64,000 nucleotides of DNA from Pseudomonas cuatrocienegasensis (GTDB lineage: Bacteria; Pseudomonadota; Gammaproteobacteria; Pseudomonadales; Pseudomonadaceae). The notes beneath the pieces are model-generated. The model searched no databases and was not told where the DNA came from. It saw only the letters and a list, made by a program, of their open reading frames with translations. The stretch spans positions 95,259-159,258 of the forward strand of contig NZ_FOFP01000011.1 of assembly GCF_900110925.1 (NCBI RefSeq). The letters run 5' to 3'. Below, in pieces: positions 1 through 7,285 of the stretch; the first letter of the stretch is position 1, and each line of letters opens with the position of its first letter. Position numbers and translations under genes: made by a program.

Positions 1-351
1 CGCCTGGCGAAAGGCGAACACGGCCTGGGGGATGATCGAGACAAAGGGCGCGGAGGAGGTGAAGCCGATCTGCAGCTCACCGATCTCGCCCTGCTCGGCA
101 CGCCGCACCACATCCACCGACTTGCTCACCTGGGCCAGGGTCTGGCGGGTTTCCTCGAGGAACAGCCGGCCGGCATCGGTGAGGGCCACATGGCGGTTGC
201 TGCGCTCGAACAAACGCACCCCCAGTTCCTGCTCCAGGGCCTGGATCTGCTGGCTTAACGGCGGCTGGGAAATGCCCAGCAGCTCGGCGGCCCGACCAAA
301 GTGCAGCTCCTCGGCGACGGCCACGAAGTAGCGCAGATGACGCAGTTCCAT
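1..351 (-). CDS. LysR-family transcriptional regulator, N-terminal part (cut by window edge)
   Basis: The reverse strand reads from an ATG at 351 to the window edge without a stop, giving 117 residues beginning MELRHLRYFVAVAEELHFG. This is the typical LysR N-terminus: a winged helix-turn-helix (ISQPPLSQQIQALEQELG, about residues 27-44, then LFERSNRHVALTDAG) and the start of the linker and effector-binding domain (GELQIGFTSSAPF). It is divergent from the MFS gene at 527, an arrangement in which LysR proteins often control the neighbouring transporter; the inducer cannot be inferred. The C-terminal effector domain lies outside the window. Confidence 0.9.
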   Translation of the reverse strand, partial: MELRHLRYFVAVAEELHFGRAAELLGISQPPLSQQIQALEQELGVRLFERSNRHVALTDAGRLFLEETRQTLAQVSKSVDVVRRAEQGEIGELQIGFTSSAPFVSIIPQAVFAFRQA

Positions 352-526
352 TCAACACTCCATAAGTCGTAAAACCTATTGATCGTGTCGAATATTATAT
401 TGGAAAGAACTTGCTGGCCTCTTTATCCTGACGCCATTCCCACTGACAACACACCCACGTCATGCCGGTATTTACCTGTGCATGCGGCCGCGTTTTGCTC
501 GGGAAACGCGTATGCAAGAGGACACC
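352..526. promoter_or_regulatory. divergent intergenic region between LysR gene and MFS gene
   Basis: A 175 bp gap that must carry the promoters of both divergent genes. It contains an AT-rich, partly dyad tract around 388-403 (gaatattatattgg) that could be a LysR-type operator of the T-N11-A kind. This is inferred from position and composition only; no clear sigma-70 promoter was identified. Confidence 0.35.
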
Positions 527-1798
527 ATGAGTCAGCCCGCACCCTGCACCCCCGCCGATAAAGCCCCTGCCCCTGAGCGCGTCTCGGCAGAGCCTGTGTA
601 TATCCAGAAAGGCACCCGCGCCTTCCTGCGCAGCATTCTCGCCATGTGCAGCGGCGGCTTTGCCACCTTCGCCCTGCTGTATTGCGTGCAGCCGATGATG
701 CCGATGCTCTCGCTGCAATTCGGCCTGAACGCGGCGCAGAGCAGCCTGATCCTCTCCGTCTCCACCATTACCCTGGCCATCGGCCTGCTGATCACCGGGC
801 CGCTGTCCGATGCCCTGGGGCGCAAGCCGGTGATGGTGGTCTCGCTGTTCGCTGCGGCACTGTTCACCGTCGGCAGCGCACTGATGCCAACCTGGGAAGG
901 CGTGCTGATCATGCGCGCCCTGGTCGGCCTGGCGCTCAGCGGCCTGGCCGCCGTGGCCATGAGTTACCTGAGCGAAGAAATAAACCCGCTGCACCTGGGC
1001 CTGGCCATGGGCGTGTACATCGGCGGCAATGCGATTGGCGGCATGAGCGGGCGCCTGCTCAGCGGCATTCTGGTCGATTACATGTCCTGGCACGCGGTGC
1101 TCGGCACCTTGGGCGGCTTTGGCCTGCTGGCGGGGCTGCTGTTCTGGCGCCTGCTGCCCGAGTCGCGCAACTTTCGCCCGCGCTCCCTGCGCCCACGCAG
1201 CCTGCTGCAAGGCTATACGCTGCAGTTTCGCGACGCCGGGCTGCCATGGCTGTTCCTCCAGGGCTTCCTGCTGATGGGCGCCTTCGTCACACTGTTCAAC
1301 TACATCGGTTACCGGCTGATCGAAGCACCCTTCCGCCTCGACCAGACCAGCATCGGCCTGCTCTCGGTGGTCTACCTGTCCGGTATCTACAGCTCGGCGC
1401 AGATCGGCGCCCTGGCCGATAAGCTGGGGCGACGCAAGGTGCTCTGGGCGATGATCGGGCTGATGCTCGGCGGCCTGGGCCTGACCCTGTTCGATGTGCT
1501 GCCAGTGATTCTGCTCGGCATGCTGCTGTTCACCTTCGGCTTCTTCGCCGCGCACTCGGTGGCCAGCAGCTGGATCGGCCGCCGCGCCACCCAGGCCAAG
1601 GGCCAGGCCTCGTCGCTGTACCTGTTCTGCTATTACCTGGGCTCCAGCGTTGCCGGCACCCTGGGCGGGCTGTTCTGGCAGGCGGCTGGCTGGGATGGCA
1701 TCGGCCTGTTTATCGGCACGCTGTTGCTGGTGTCACTGGCGGTGGCGGTCCACCTGTCACGCTTGCAGGCGCTGCCGTTGGCTATCCAGCCGCGTTAA
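527..1798 (+). CDS. MFS transporter (YnfM-like drug/metabolite exporter)
   Basis: A 423-residue major facilitator protein with about twelve hydrophobic segments. The loop 2-3 signature reads GPLSDALGRKP, and the second half has a matching ALADKLGRRK loop, as expected for the two pseudo-symmetric six-helix halves. The ATG at 527 was preferred over one at 482 because it has a good ribosome binding site (AGAGGA) and removes a non-homologous leader. Its divergent LysR neighbour suggests inducible expression. The family includes arabinose-like and drug exporters; the substrate is unknown. The inner-membrane location follows from the topology. Confidence 0.85.
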   Translation: MSQPAPCTPADKAPAPERVSAEPVYIQKGTRAFLRSILAMCSGGFATFALLYCVQPMMPMLSLQFGLNAAQSSLILSVSTITLAIGLLITGPLSDALGRKPVMVVSLFAAALFTVGSALMPTWEGVLIMRALVGLALSGLAAVAMSYLSEEINPLHLGLAMGVYIGGNAIGGMSGRLLSGILVDYMSWHAVLGTLGGFGLLAGLLFWRLLPESRNFRPRSLRPRSLLQGYTLQFRDAGLPWLFLQGFLLMGAFVTLFNYIGYRLIEAPFRLDQTSIGLLSVVYLSGIYSSAQIGALADKLGRRKVLWAMIGLMLGGLGLTLFDVLPVILLGMLLFTFGFFAAHSVASSWIGRRATQAKGQASSLYLFCYYLGSSVAGTLGGLFWQAAGWDGIGLFIGTLLLVSLAVAVHLSRLQALPLAIQPR

Positions 1799-1858
1799 AG
1801 GCGGCCCAGGCCGACGGCAAAACACGCCTCGGCGGTGCGGATGCGATGCGATGCGCCG

Positions 1859-2512
1859 CTAGACGGCCACTGCCGCACGTTGCGGCAGAGCGCGCACGAT
1901 GGCGCTGAGCAACATGCCGTAGAGCGGCACGAAGAGAATCAGGCTGATGGCCAGCTTGATGACGTAGTCCACCGTGGCGATCTCCACCCAGTTGGCCGCC
2001 ATAAACGGATCGTCGCTGTGCCAGAAGGCCACCGAGAAAAACAGGAAGGTATCCAGCAGGTTGCCGAAGATGGTCGAGGCGGTGGGGGCGATCCACCATT
2101 GGCGCATCTGCCGCAGGCGGTCGAACACCTGAATGTCCAGCAACTGGCCAAGGGCATAGGCCAGGAAGCTGGCCACGGCGATACGGAAGACAAACAGGTT
2201 GAACTCACCCAGCGCCATCAGCCCACCGAAGGCGCCTTCGTGGAATAGCACCGAGACCACATAGGAGGCGACCAGCGCGGGCAGCATGACCCGCGCGATC
2301 ACGACCCGCGCCGAGTGCTTGCCGATCAGGCGCACGGTCAGGTCGGTGGCAAGAAAGATAAAGGGAAAGCTGAACGCGCCCCAGGTGGTGTGCCAGCCGA
2401 ACAGGGTGATCGGCAGCTGCACCAGGTAGTTGCTGGCGATGATGATGAGAATGTGAAATGCGATCAGGCCAGCCAATACAAAGCGGCTGACCGATGGGGG
2501 GATCAGGGTCAT
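1859..2512 (-). CDS. yhhQ: queuosine precursor transporter YhhQ
   Basis: A 217-residue integral membrane protein of the YhhQ/COG1738 family, which imports 7-cyano-7-deazaguanine or the preQ1 base for making queuosine in tRNA. About six hydrophobic helices are visible, with family-type stretches HTTWGAFSFPFIFLATDLTV (about residues 40-59) and FGNLLDTFLFFSVAFW (about 147-162). The ATG at 2512 has an AAGGA ribosome binding site eight bases upstream. That site is also the 3' arm of a probable preQ1-I riboswitch, which independently supports the assignment. It converges on the MFS gene; no clear terminator is visible in the 60 bp between them. Confidence 0.93.
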   Translation of the reverse strand: MTLIPPSVSRFVLAGLIAFHILIIIASNYLVQLPITLFGWHTTWGAFSFPFIFLATDLTVRLIGKHSARVVIARVMLPALVASYVVSVLFHEGAFGGLMALGEFNLFVFRIAVASFLAYALGQLLDIQVFDRLRQMRQWWIAPTASTIFGNLLDTFLFFSVAFWHSDDPFMAANWVEIATVDYVIKLAISLILFVPLYGMLLSAIVRALPQRAAVAV

Positions 2513-2516
2513 GTCT

Positions 2517-2554
2517 GTGTCCTTTTTCGTTGAATGGGGTTAGGGAACCCATTG
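2517..2554 (-). promoter_or_regulatory. probable preQ1-I riboswitch controlling yhhQ translation
   Basis: Read on the minus strand, the yhhQ leader has stem AATGGG/CCCATT (2553-2548 with 2538-2533), a loop UUCCCUAAC, and an A-rich tail CAACGAAAAAGGACA. The arrangement UAAC-CCC followed by an A-rich tail and GG matches the compact preQ1-I aptamer (compare the Thermoanaerobacter example, recalled). Loop UCC (2546-2544) can pair with tail GGA (2522-2520) to form the pseudoknot. That GGA is part of the Shine-Dalgarno sequence, so ligand binding would hide the ribosome site. The cytosine at 2539 corresponds to the ligand-pairing base. The downstream gene being a preQ1/preQ0 transporter supports the call. 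Confidence 0.8.
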
Positions 2555-2587
2555 CCGCTGCCGACATGGCCGCGAGCGGCGCGCATT

Positions 2588-2858
2588 CTAGGGTCTGTTG
2601 ACATTTCGTCGCAAGCCGCGTTGCCGCGAAAAATCTCGCCAGGCTAGGCGGAGGACGCAGGGAATGGTTGTTCCCTTGCCAAGTCCTCCAACACCGCATG
2701 GCGAGATTTTGCGCGCAACCCGCAGGGCCGGGCCAGTTTTAGCGCGATGCAGCGTTTCTCGATGGCTCATTTAGCCCACTAAACTTCGCATCTCGTGCCT
2801 TGCCTCGCGCTCAAACTGGCTCCGGCGCGGCCGCGAACGAAACGTCAACAGACCCTAG
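2588..2858. mobile_element. 271 bp MITE-like element with 22 bp terminal inverted repeats
   Basis: The left end (2588-2609) starts CTAGGGTCTGTTGAC and is repeated in inverse orientation at 2837-2858 with one mismatch in 22. Inside are nested inverted repeats: AAATCTCGCCA (2631-2641) with TGGCGAGATTT (2699-2709), GGAGGAC (2650-2656) with GTCCTCC (2683-2689), GGGAA with TTCCC at the apex, and GGCCAGTTTTAGCGCGA (2731-2747) with a near-complement at 2805-2821. No transposase is encoded; a 60-codon frame inside it on the minus strand has no recognisable product. It looks like a non-autonomous, highly foldable element inserted upstream of the yhhQ riboswitch. Confidence 0.7.
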
Positions 2859-2919
2859 CCTGTTGTTGACTCGGGGGATAGGTTTTAGCAAGACGCAACC
2901 GCCCCGCTTATCCGTTGCA

Positions 2920-3432
2920 TCAAACCTGCGGCACGACTCGCTTGGCCAGTTGGAAGTGACGCGCCCAGTAGCTGTTGTTCAGGCGGTCGATACGTACCTT
3001 AGTCCCGCGGCGCGGGGCGTGGATAAAGCGCCCTTCGCCCAGGTAGATGGCCACATGGTCCACCGCGCGCTGGCGGATCTTGAAGAACAGCAGGTCGCCC
3101 GGCTGCAGGTCGGCACGTTTGACCGATGGGACATCGAGGCGAGACAGGGCACGGGAAGTACGCGGCAGATCGAGGTCGTCCAGCGGCTTGAAGACGTATT
3201 GCACCAGGCCGCTGCAATCGAAGCCCTGGCGGGGGCTAGTGCCGCCCCAACGGTAGGGCGTGCCCAGCGTGGTCAGGGCGCGATCAATGACCTTATGTGC
3301 CGGAGCAAGCTCGGCCGGGCGGCTCGAGGCGGGAAAAGTCTGTATGCGAAAAGTGGCCGAGGCGTCGGTGCAAATCCCGAGTAAAACAGCGCCCGCCAGA
3401 CAAAGCGATATGAAGAAATGATTCAAACCCAT
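2920..3432 (-). CDS. secreted NlpC/P60-family cell-wall peptidase
   Basis: An NlpC/P60 (C40) domain protein of about 170 residues, expected to cleave peptidoglycan stem peptides in the periplasm. The N-terminus has a signal peptide (MGLNHFFISLCLAGAVLLG, then an A-x-A-like cleavage site). The domain shows GTPYRWGGTSPRQGFDCSGL with the catalytic cysteine, DHVAIYLGEGRFIHAPRRG with the catalytic histidine, and a conserved LQPGDLLFF segment. The start at 3432 fits the signal peptide; a GTG at 3462 would add ten residues but overlaps its own ribosome site. It stands alone on the strand, and which cell-wall bond it cuts is not evident. Confidence 0.9.
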   Translation of the reverse strand: MGLNHFFISLCLAGAVLLGICTDASATFRIQTFPASSRPAELAPAHKVIDRALTTLGTPYRWGGTSPRQGFDCSGLVQYVFKPLDDLDLPRTSRALSRLDVPSVKRADLQPGDLLFFKIRQRAVDHVAIYLGEGRFIHAPRRGTKVRIDRLNNSYWARHFQLAKRVVPQV

Positions 3433-3667
3433 TAACCCAGAAAACAGCGCCGGCTTGCCCACTCCTTGCGATTCAACGCCTTGCTTATGTTAAGACGCAC
3501 CTCTGCGCGTCCGAGGGACGGACAATGCAAGGTGGCGATCAGTTCAGCGGTGAATACCCAAAAACGATAAACGGCAACGTCAAGCGCCTAGCCAGAGACA
3601 CTCAACACTGATCGGTCAAAAGCATGTCTGTCGCTCGGCAGAACATAGGAGCAGCCATTGCAGCGCT
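3433..3667. other. intergenic gap, no gene seen
   Basis: 235 bp between the peptidase and the PilZ gene. It should hold the peptidase promoter. No coding frame, palindrome or strong promoter was recognised. Confidence 0.5.
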
Positions 3668-3943
3668 TTAGTCCGCCTGCTCCTCGAGCACGAAACGCAG
3701 GCCGACACCGAGGCTATCGACCCGCATCACTTCCATCTGCAGAACAGGCGCCTCGATGGGCAAATCCTGAACCTGGCCGGTGACCCGGTCGCCCAGGCTA
3801 AGGCTCGCCAGGTCGGGATGCTTGACATAGACACCGCCGTCAGAAAGATCAATGGTCTGGGCGATAAGCTCCCCGAAGCTGGGATGGCTGACCTTGATCC
3901 GGCATTTCATCGGCGTGCGGGGGTGGCGGCGCTGATTGGACAT
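3668..3943 (-). CDS. PilZ-domain protein (cyclic di-GMP binding)
   Basis: A 91-residue single-domain PilZ protein. The c-di-GMP-binding motifs are present: the arginine-rich QRRHPR at residues 4-9 and DLSDGG at about 33-38 (the D/N-x-S-x-x-G motif). The rest is the small beta-barrel. In P. aeruginosa a PilZ gene occupies the same place beside an acyltransferase gene, so it belongs to the conserved origin-proximal set. The effector target is unknown. It lies 79 bp downstream of the acyltransferase on the same strand going toward lower coordinates. Confidence 0.9.
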   Translation of the reverse strand: MSNQRRHPRTPMKCRIKVSHPSFGELIAQTIDLSDGGVYVKHPDLASLSLGDRVTGQVQDLPIEAPVLQMEVMRVDSLGVGLRFVLEEQAD

Positions 3944-4022
3944 GGACGGCGGCGATCCTTGAACGAGAAACGGTCAGGGGTTAATAGCGCACTTTCTGCC
4001 GTGCGCCCAGCCCAGGGAAAAA

Positions 4023-4910
4023 CTAATACCAGCGCGCCTCACCTTCGGGGCGCTTCTTGAAGCGCTTCATGCTCCACATGTACTGGCTCGGATAAGCCCG
4101 TACATAGCGCTCGATCACCGCACTCATGGCGGCTACGCCTTCTTCCACATCGGTGCTGTACATCGCTTCGGGGGCAGCTTCCAGAATCACCTTGTAGCCG
4201 CTGCCATCGGGCAGGCGCAGGGCATGCAGGAACACGCCCTGGGCCTTGCCGCCAGCCAGCATGCCGGGCACGAACTTGCTGGTCAGCGCCAGGGTGCCGA
4301 GGAAGGGCACGAACACCCCGCTGGAAAGGCTCGGTTCAGGATCGGCCGGGATGCCCACAGCGCCGCCTTTGCGCACCTCCTTGATGACACTGAGGATGCC
4401 TTCCTTGGTCGACGCGGCGACCCGGTTACCCATCTGCACACGCTGCTGACGCAACAGGTCATCGACCGCTTTGAGCTTCGGTGGCCGATAGAAAATGATC
4501 GGTTTGCACTGGTTGCAGTAGAAGTGGTTGAGCACTTCCCAGTTGCCCAGGTGGCTGGTGATGCCGACCACACCCTTGCCGGACGCCAGAGCCTGTTGCA
4601 GCACCTCAAGGCCTTCGACCTCGCGGATCAGACCGAGGGACTTCTGCGCCGGCCAGATCCAGGCGCAGGCGCTTTCCGTGAGGGTCTTGCCGATACCCGA
4701 GAGCGCTTCACGCAGCAGTTGATCGATAGCAGCCTCATCCAACTCCGGGAAGCATTTGCTCAGGTTGATGCGGGTGACCTCGCGCGAGCCATTGGGCAGC
4801 TTCCACATCAGCCAGCCAATCATCCCACCGAGGGCCTGGACCACGCGCCACGGCAACAGCGCAAACAGGCGCAGGAAACCGACCACCAGGGCGCCCTTGA
4901 ATTTTTCCAC
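4023..4910 (-). CDS. lysophospholipid/lipid A-type acyltransferase (LpxL/HtrB family)
   Basis: A 295-residue membrane-associated acyltransferase of the LpxL/LpxM superfamily, which transfers acyl chains from acyl-ACP to lipid A-like acceptors at the inner membrane. The catalytic H-x4-E motif reads HLGNWE at about residues 120-125. One N-terminal hydrophobic anchor (GALVVGFLRLFALLPW) is visible. The GTG at 4910 was chosen because a GGAG ribosome site lies six bases upstream; a TTG at 4940 would add ten residues. Whether it acts on lipid A or on another lysolipid cannot be decided from sequence. Its neighbours are the conserved PilZ and tag genes. Confidence 0.85.
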   Translation of the reverse strand: MEKFKGALVVGFLRLFALLPWRVVQALGGMIGWLMWKLPNGSREVTRINLSKCFPELDEAAIDQLLREALSGIGKTLTESACAWIWPAQKSLGLIREVEGLEVLQQALASGKGVVGITSHLGNWEVLNHFYCNQCKPIIFYRPPKLKAVDDLLRQQRVQMGNRVAASTKEGILSVIKEVRKGGAVGIPADPEPSLSSGVFVPFLGTLALTSKFVPGMLAGGKAQGVFLHALRLPDGSGYKVILEAAPEAMYSTDVEEGVAAMSAVIERYVRAYPSQYMWSMKRFKKRPEGEARWY

Positions 4911-4964
4911 GACAGACTCCAACCGCTCGAAAGGCGTCAAGTGTACCGGCCAAGCCTGGCGCAG

Positions 4965-5573
4965 TCAGTAAAGGCTGGTTCGCTGCCTGTGCTGCATATC
5001 GCGCTCGTAAGTCTCGACATCGAAGTTTGCGTCGATGCAGCGGAAGATCTCGCCCGCGCTTGGCAGGCTGGCACGCTCGACCTGGCGGGCGGCATCCCAC
5101 AGACCGGAACGCAGCACTGACTTGGCACACTGGAAATAGCAGCTGTGGATATGGATGCGCAGCACGCTGCGCGGCAGCTTGCCCTGGGCCCGGCCCAACT
5201 CCAGCAACGCGGGGTCGAGAGAGATCTCGGCGCGGCCATTGACCCGCAAACTCTCGCCCACCCCAGGGATCAGGAACAGCAGGGCGACCTGCGGGTTTTC
5301 GACGATATTGCGCAGGCTGTCGATGCGGTTGTTGCCGGGGCGATCCGGCAGCAGCAGGGTCTGGTCGTCGAGAATCTGTACAAAACCCGGCGCATCGCCC
5401 CGCGGCGAGCAGTCCAAACCATCGCGGCCGACACTGGCCAGCACCGCGAAGGGCGAGGCCGCGATCAGCGCGCGGTAGGGTTCGATCAGGCGGGGCAGTT
5501 CCTTGCGCCGCGAGCGCTCATGGCTTTCGCCATACAGCGCCTGCAATTCATCCAGCGTGGTGATGGTAGTCAT
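4965..5573 (-). CDS. pyridoxamine 5'-phosphate oxidase-family flavin-binding protein
   Basis: A 202-residue protein of the split-barrel FMN-binding (PNPOx-like) family. The stretch SPFAVLASVGRDGLDCSPRG (residues 40-59) and LLPDRPGNNRIDSLRNIVEN (about 74-93) are typical of the MSMEG_1061-type subgroup. These are thought to reduce or oxidise small substrates with FMN or F420; the substrate here is unknown and it is unlikely to be the true PdxH. The start codon overlaps the stop of tag by four bases (ATGA), so the two genes are translationally coupled. Confidence 0.85.
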   Translation of the reverse strand: MTTITTLDELQALYGESHERSRRKELPRLIEPYRALIAASPFAVLASVGRDGLDCSPRGDAPGFVQILDDQTLLLPDRPGNNRIDSLRNIVENPQVALLFLIPGVGESLRVNGRAEISLDPALLELGRAQGKLPRSVLRIHIHSCYFQCAKSVLRSGLWDAARQVERASLPSAGEIFRCIDANFDVETYERDMQHRQRTSLY

Positions 5574-6124
5574 GACGCCCTCAGCTGCGCGTAGCGGTCA
5601 CAGTCGGTGGTGTGATCCATCACCATACCCGTGGCCTGCATAAAGGCATAACAGATGGTCGGCCCGACAAAGGTGAAGCCGGCCTTTTTCAACGCCTTGC
5701 TCATCGCCTCGGCTTCGGCGGTGACCGCCGGTACCTGGCTGCGCTCGCTGAAGTGGTTGATCTTCGGCTGCCCACCGACGAACGACCAGAGCAGCGCCAC
5801 CGGGTCTTCCAGTTGCAGCCAGGCCTGAGCGTTCTGCCGGGCCGCCTTGAGCTTGAGACGGTTGCGGATGATGCCGGGGTCCTGCATCAACAGCTCGATC
5901 TCCTCGTCGCTCAAACGCGCCAGACGTTCCGGATCGAAGCCGTGCAGCACCTGGCGATAGCGCTCACGCTTCTTCAGCACAGTGATCCACGACAGCCCGG
6001 CCTGGGCGCCTTCGAGCAGCAGCATCTCGAACAGATGCCGCGCATCGCGCTGCGGCACGCCCCATTCCTCGTCGTGGTAAGCCTGGTACAGCGGGTCGTC
6101 GTTACACCAGAAGCAGCGGCGCAT
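5570..6124 (-). CDS. tag: DNA-3-methyladenine glycosylase I
   Basis: A 184-residue Tag protein, which removes 3-methyladenine from alkylated DNA in base-excision repair. The N-terminus MRRCFWCNDDPLYQAYHDEE aligns directly with E. coli Tag, including Cys4 and His17 of the zinc site, and the C-terminal MDHTTDCDRY supplies the remaining His and Cys ligands. LLEGAQAGLSWITVLKKRE contains the conserved catalytic-pocket glutamate and tryptophan. The start at 6124 has GAGG nine bases upstream; an upstream ATG at 6172 would add sixteen unconserved residues. In P. aeruginosa tag also sits next to glyQ, in the opposite orientation, as here. Confidence 0.95.
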   Translation of the reverse strand: MRRCFWCNDDPLYQAYHDEEWGVPQRDARHLFEMLLLEGAQAGLSWITVLKKRERYRQVLHGFDPERLARLSDEEIELLMQDPGIIRNRLKLKAARQNAQAWLQLEDPVALLWSFVGGQPKINHFSERSQVPAVTAEAEAMSKALKKAGFTFVGPTICYAFMQATGMVMDHTTDCDRYAQLRAS

Positions 6125-6177
6125 GGCAGTGGGCCTCGGTCGGGAGAGAAGCCGACTATAGCGGTGCATCATCGCCT

Positions 6178-6248
6178 TGTAGGAGCGAATTTATTCGCGA
6201 TAGCCGCCACCATGCCGGCCCAGGATGGCGAATAAATTAGCGCCTACT
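6178..6248. repeat. REP-like palindromic repeat
   Basis: An imperfect inverted repeat between divergent tag and glyQ: TTGTAGGAGCGAATTTATTC at the left and a complementary GAATAAATTAGCGCCTACTC at the right. The GTAGGAGCGAATTTATTCGC core is typical of scattered Pseudomonas REP elements. It probably has no coding role. Confidence 0.7.
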
Positions 6249-6337
6249 CCAGCCCGCTCCGCGCCTTGTCCTGCGGGCTGGGCCGGTTTTCGATATACTC
6301 CCCGGCTTTCCGTCGCAGCCCAACAGGTGAATTTTTC

Positions 6338-7285
6338 GTGAGCCAGACCAAGCCTGCCGTGCGCACCTTCCAGGACCTGATCCTCGCCTTGCAACAATAC
6401 TGGGCCGAGCAGGGTTGTGTGGTGCTGCAGCCTTACGACATGGAAGTGGGCGCCGGCACCTTCCACACCGCCACCTTCCTGCGCGCCATCGGTCCCGAGA
6501 CCTGGAACGCTGCCTACGTGCAGCCTTCGCGCCGTCCCACCGACGGCCGCTATGGCGAGAACCCCAACCGCCTGCAGCACTACTACCAGTTCCAGGTGGT
6601 GCTCAAGCCGAACCCGGAAAACTTCCAGGAGCTGTACCTCGGCTCGCTGAAGGCCATCGGCGTTGACCCGCTGGTGCACGACATCCGCTTCGTCGAAGAC
6701 AACTGGGAATCGCCGACCCTCGGCGCCTGGGGTCTGGGCTGGGAAATCTGGCTCAACGGCATGGAAGTCACCCAGTTCACCTACTTCCAGCAGGTCGGTG
6801 GCCTGGAGTGCTACCCGGTGACCGGTGAGATCACCTACGGCCTGGAGCGCCTGGCCATGTACCTGCAGGGCGTCGACTCGGTCTACGACCTGATCTGGAC
6901 CGACGGCCCCTTCGGCACCGTGACCTACGGCGATGTGTTCCACCAGAACGAGGTGGAGCAGTCGACCTACAACTTCGAGCACGCCAACGTCGAGAAGCTG
7001 TTCGAGCTGTTCGACTTCTACGAGTCGGAAGCCAATCGCCTGATCGAGCTTGAACTGCCCCTGCCGACCTACGAGATGGTGCTCAAGGCCTCGCACACCT
7101 TCAACCTGCTCGACGCCCGCCGCGCCATTTCGGTGACCGCGCGTCAGCAATACATCCTGCGCGTGCGCGCCCTGGCCCGTGCCGTGGCGCAGAGCTACCT
7201 GCAGGCGCGGCGCAAACTCGGTTTCCCGCTCGCCACCCCCGACCTGCGTGATGAAGTACTGGCCAAGCTGGAGGCTGCAGAATGA
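6338..7285 (+). CDS. glyQ: glycyl-tRNA synthetase alpha subunit
   Basis: A 315-residue alpha subunit of the bacterial alpha2-beta2 glycyl-tRNA synthetase. It carries the class II catalytic core that activates glycine ([20 protein letters not shown] at about residues 61-80; motif 3 [13 protein letters not shown]). The GTG at 6338 gives the usual family length and has an AGGTGA ribosome site seven bases upstream. A TATACT box at 6294-6299 could be the promoter -10. The stop overlaps the glyS start by four bases (ATGA), coupling the subunits. Confidence 0.98.
   Translation: MSQTKPAVRTFQDLILALQQYWAEQGCVVLQPYDMEVGAGTFHTATFLRAIGPETWNAAYVQPSRRPTDGRYGENPNRLQHYYQFQVVLKPNPENFQELYLGSLKAIGVDPLVHDIRFVEDNWESPTLGAWGLGWEIWLNGMEVTQFTYFQQVGGLECYPVTGEITYGLERLAMYLQGVDSVYDLIWTDGPFGTVTYGDVFHQNEVEQSTYNFEHANVEKLFELFDFYESEANRLIELELPLPTYEMVLKASHTFNLLDARRAISVTARQQYILRVRALARAVAQSYLQARRKLGFPLATPDLRDEVLAKLEAAE

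Noticed and set aside
2588..2770. A 60-codon minus-strand frame inside the 271 bp element
   Set aside because: It lies within nested palindromes, has no ribosome site worth noting and no resemblance to a transposase.
2800..3384. A 194-codon plus-strand frame over the NlpC/P60 gene
   Set aside because: Antisense to a clear peptidase with signal peptide and catalytic motifs.
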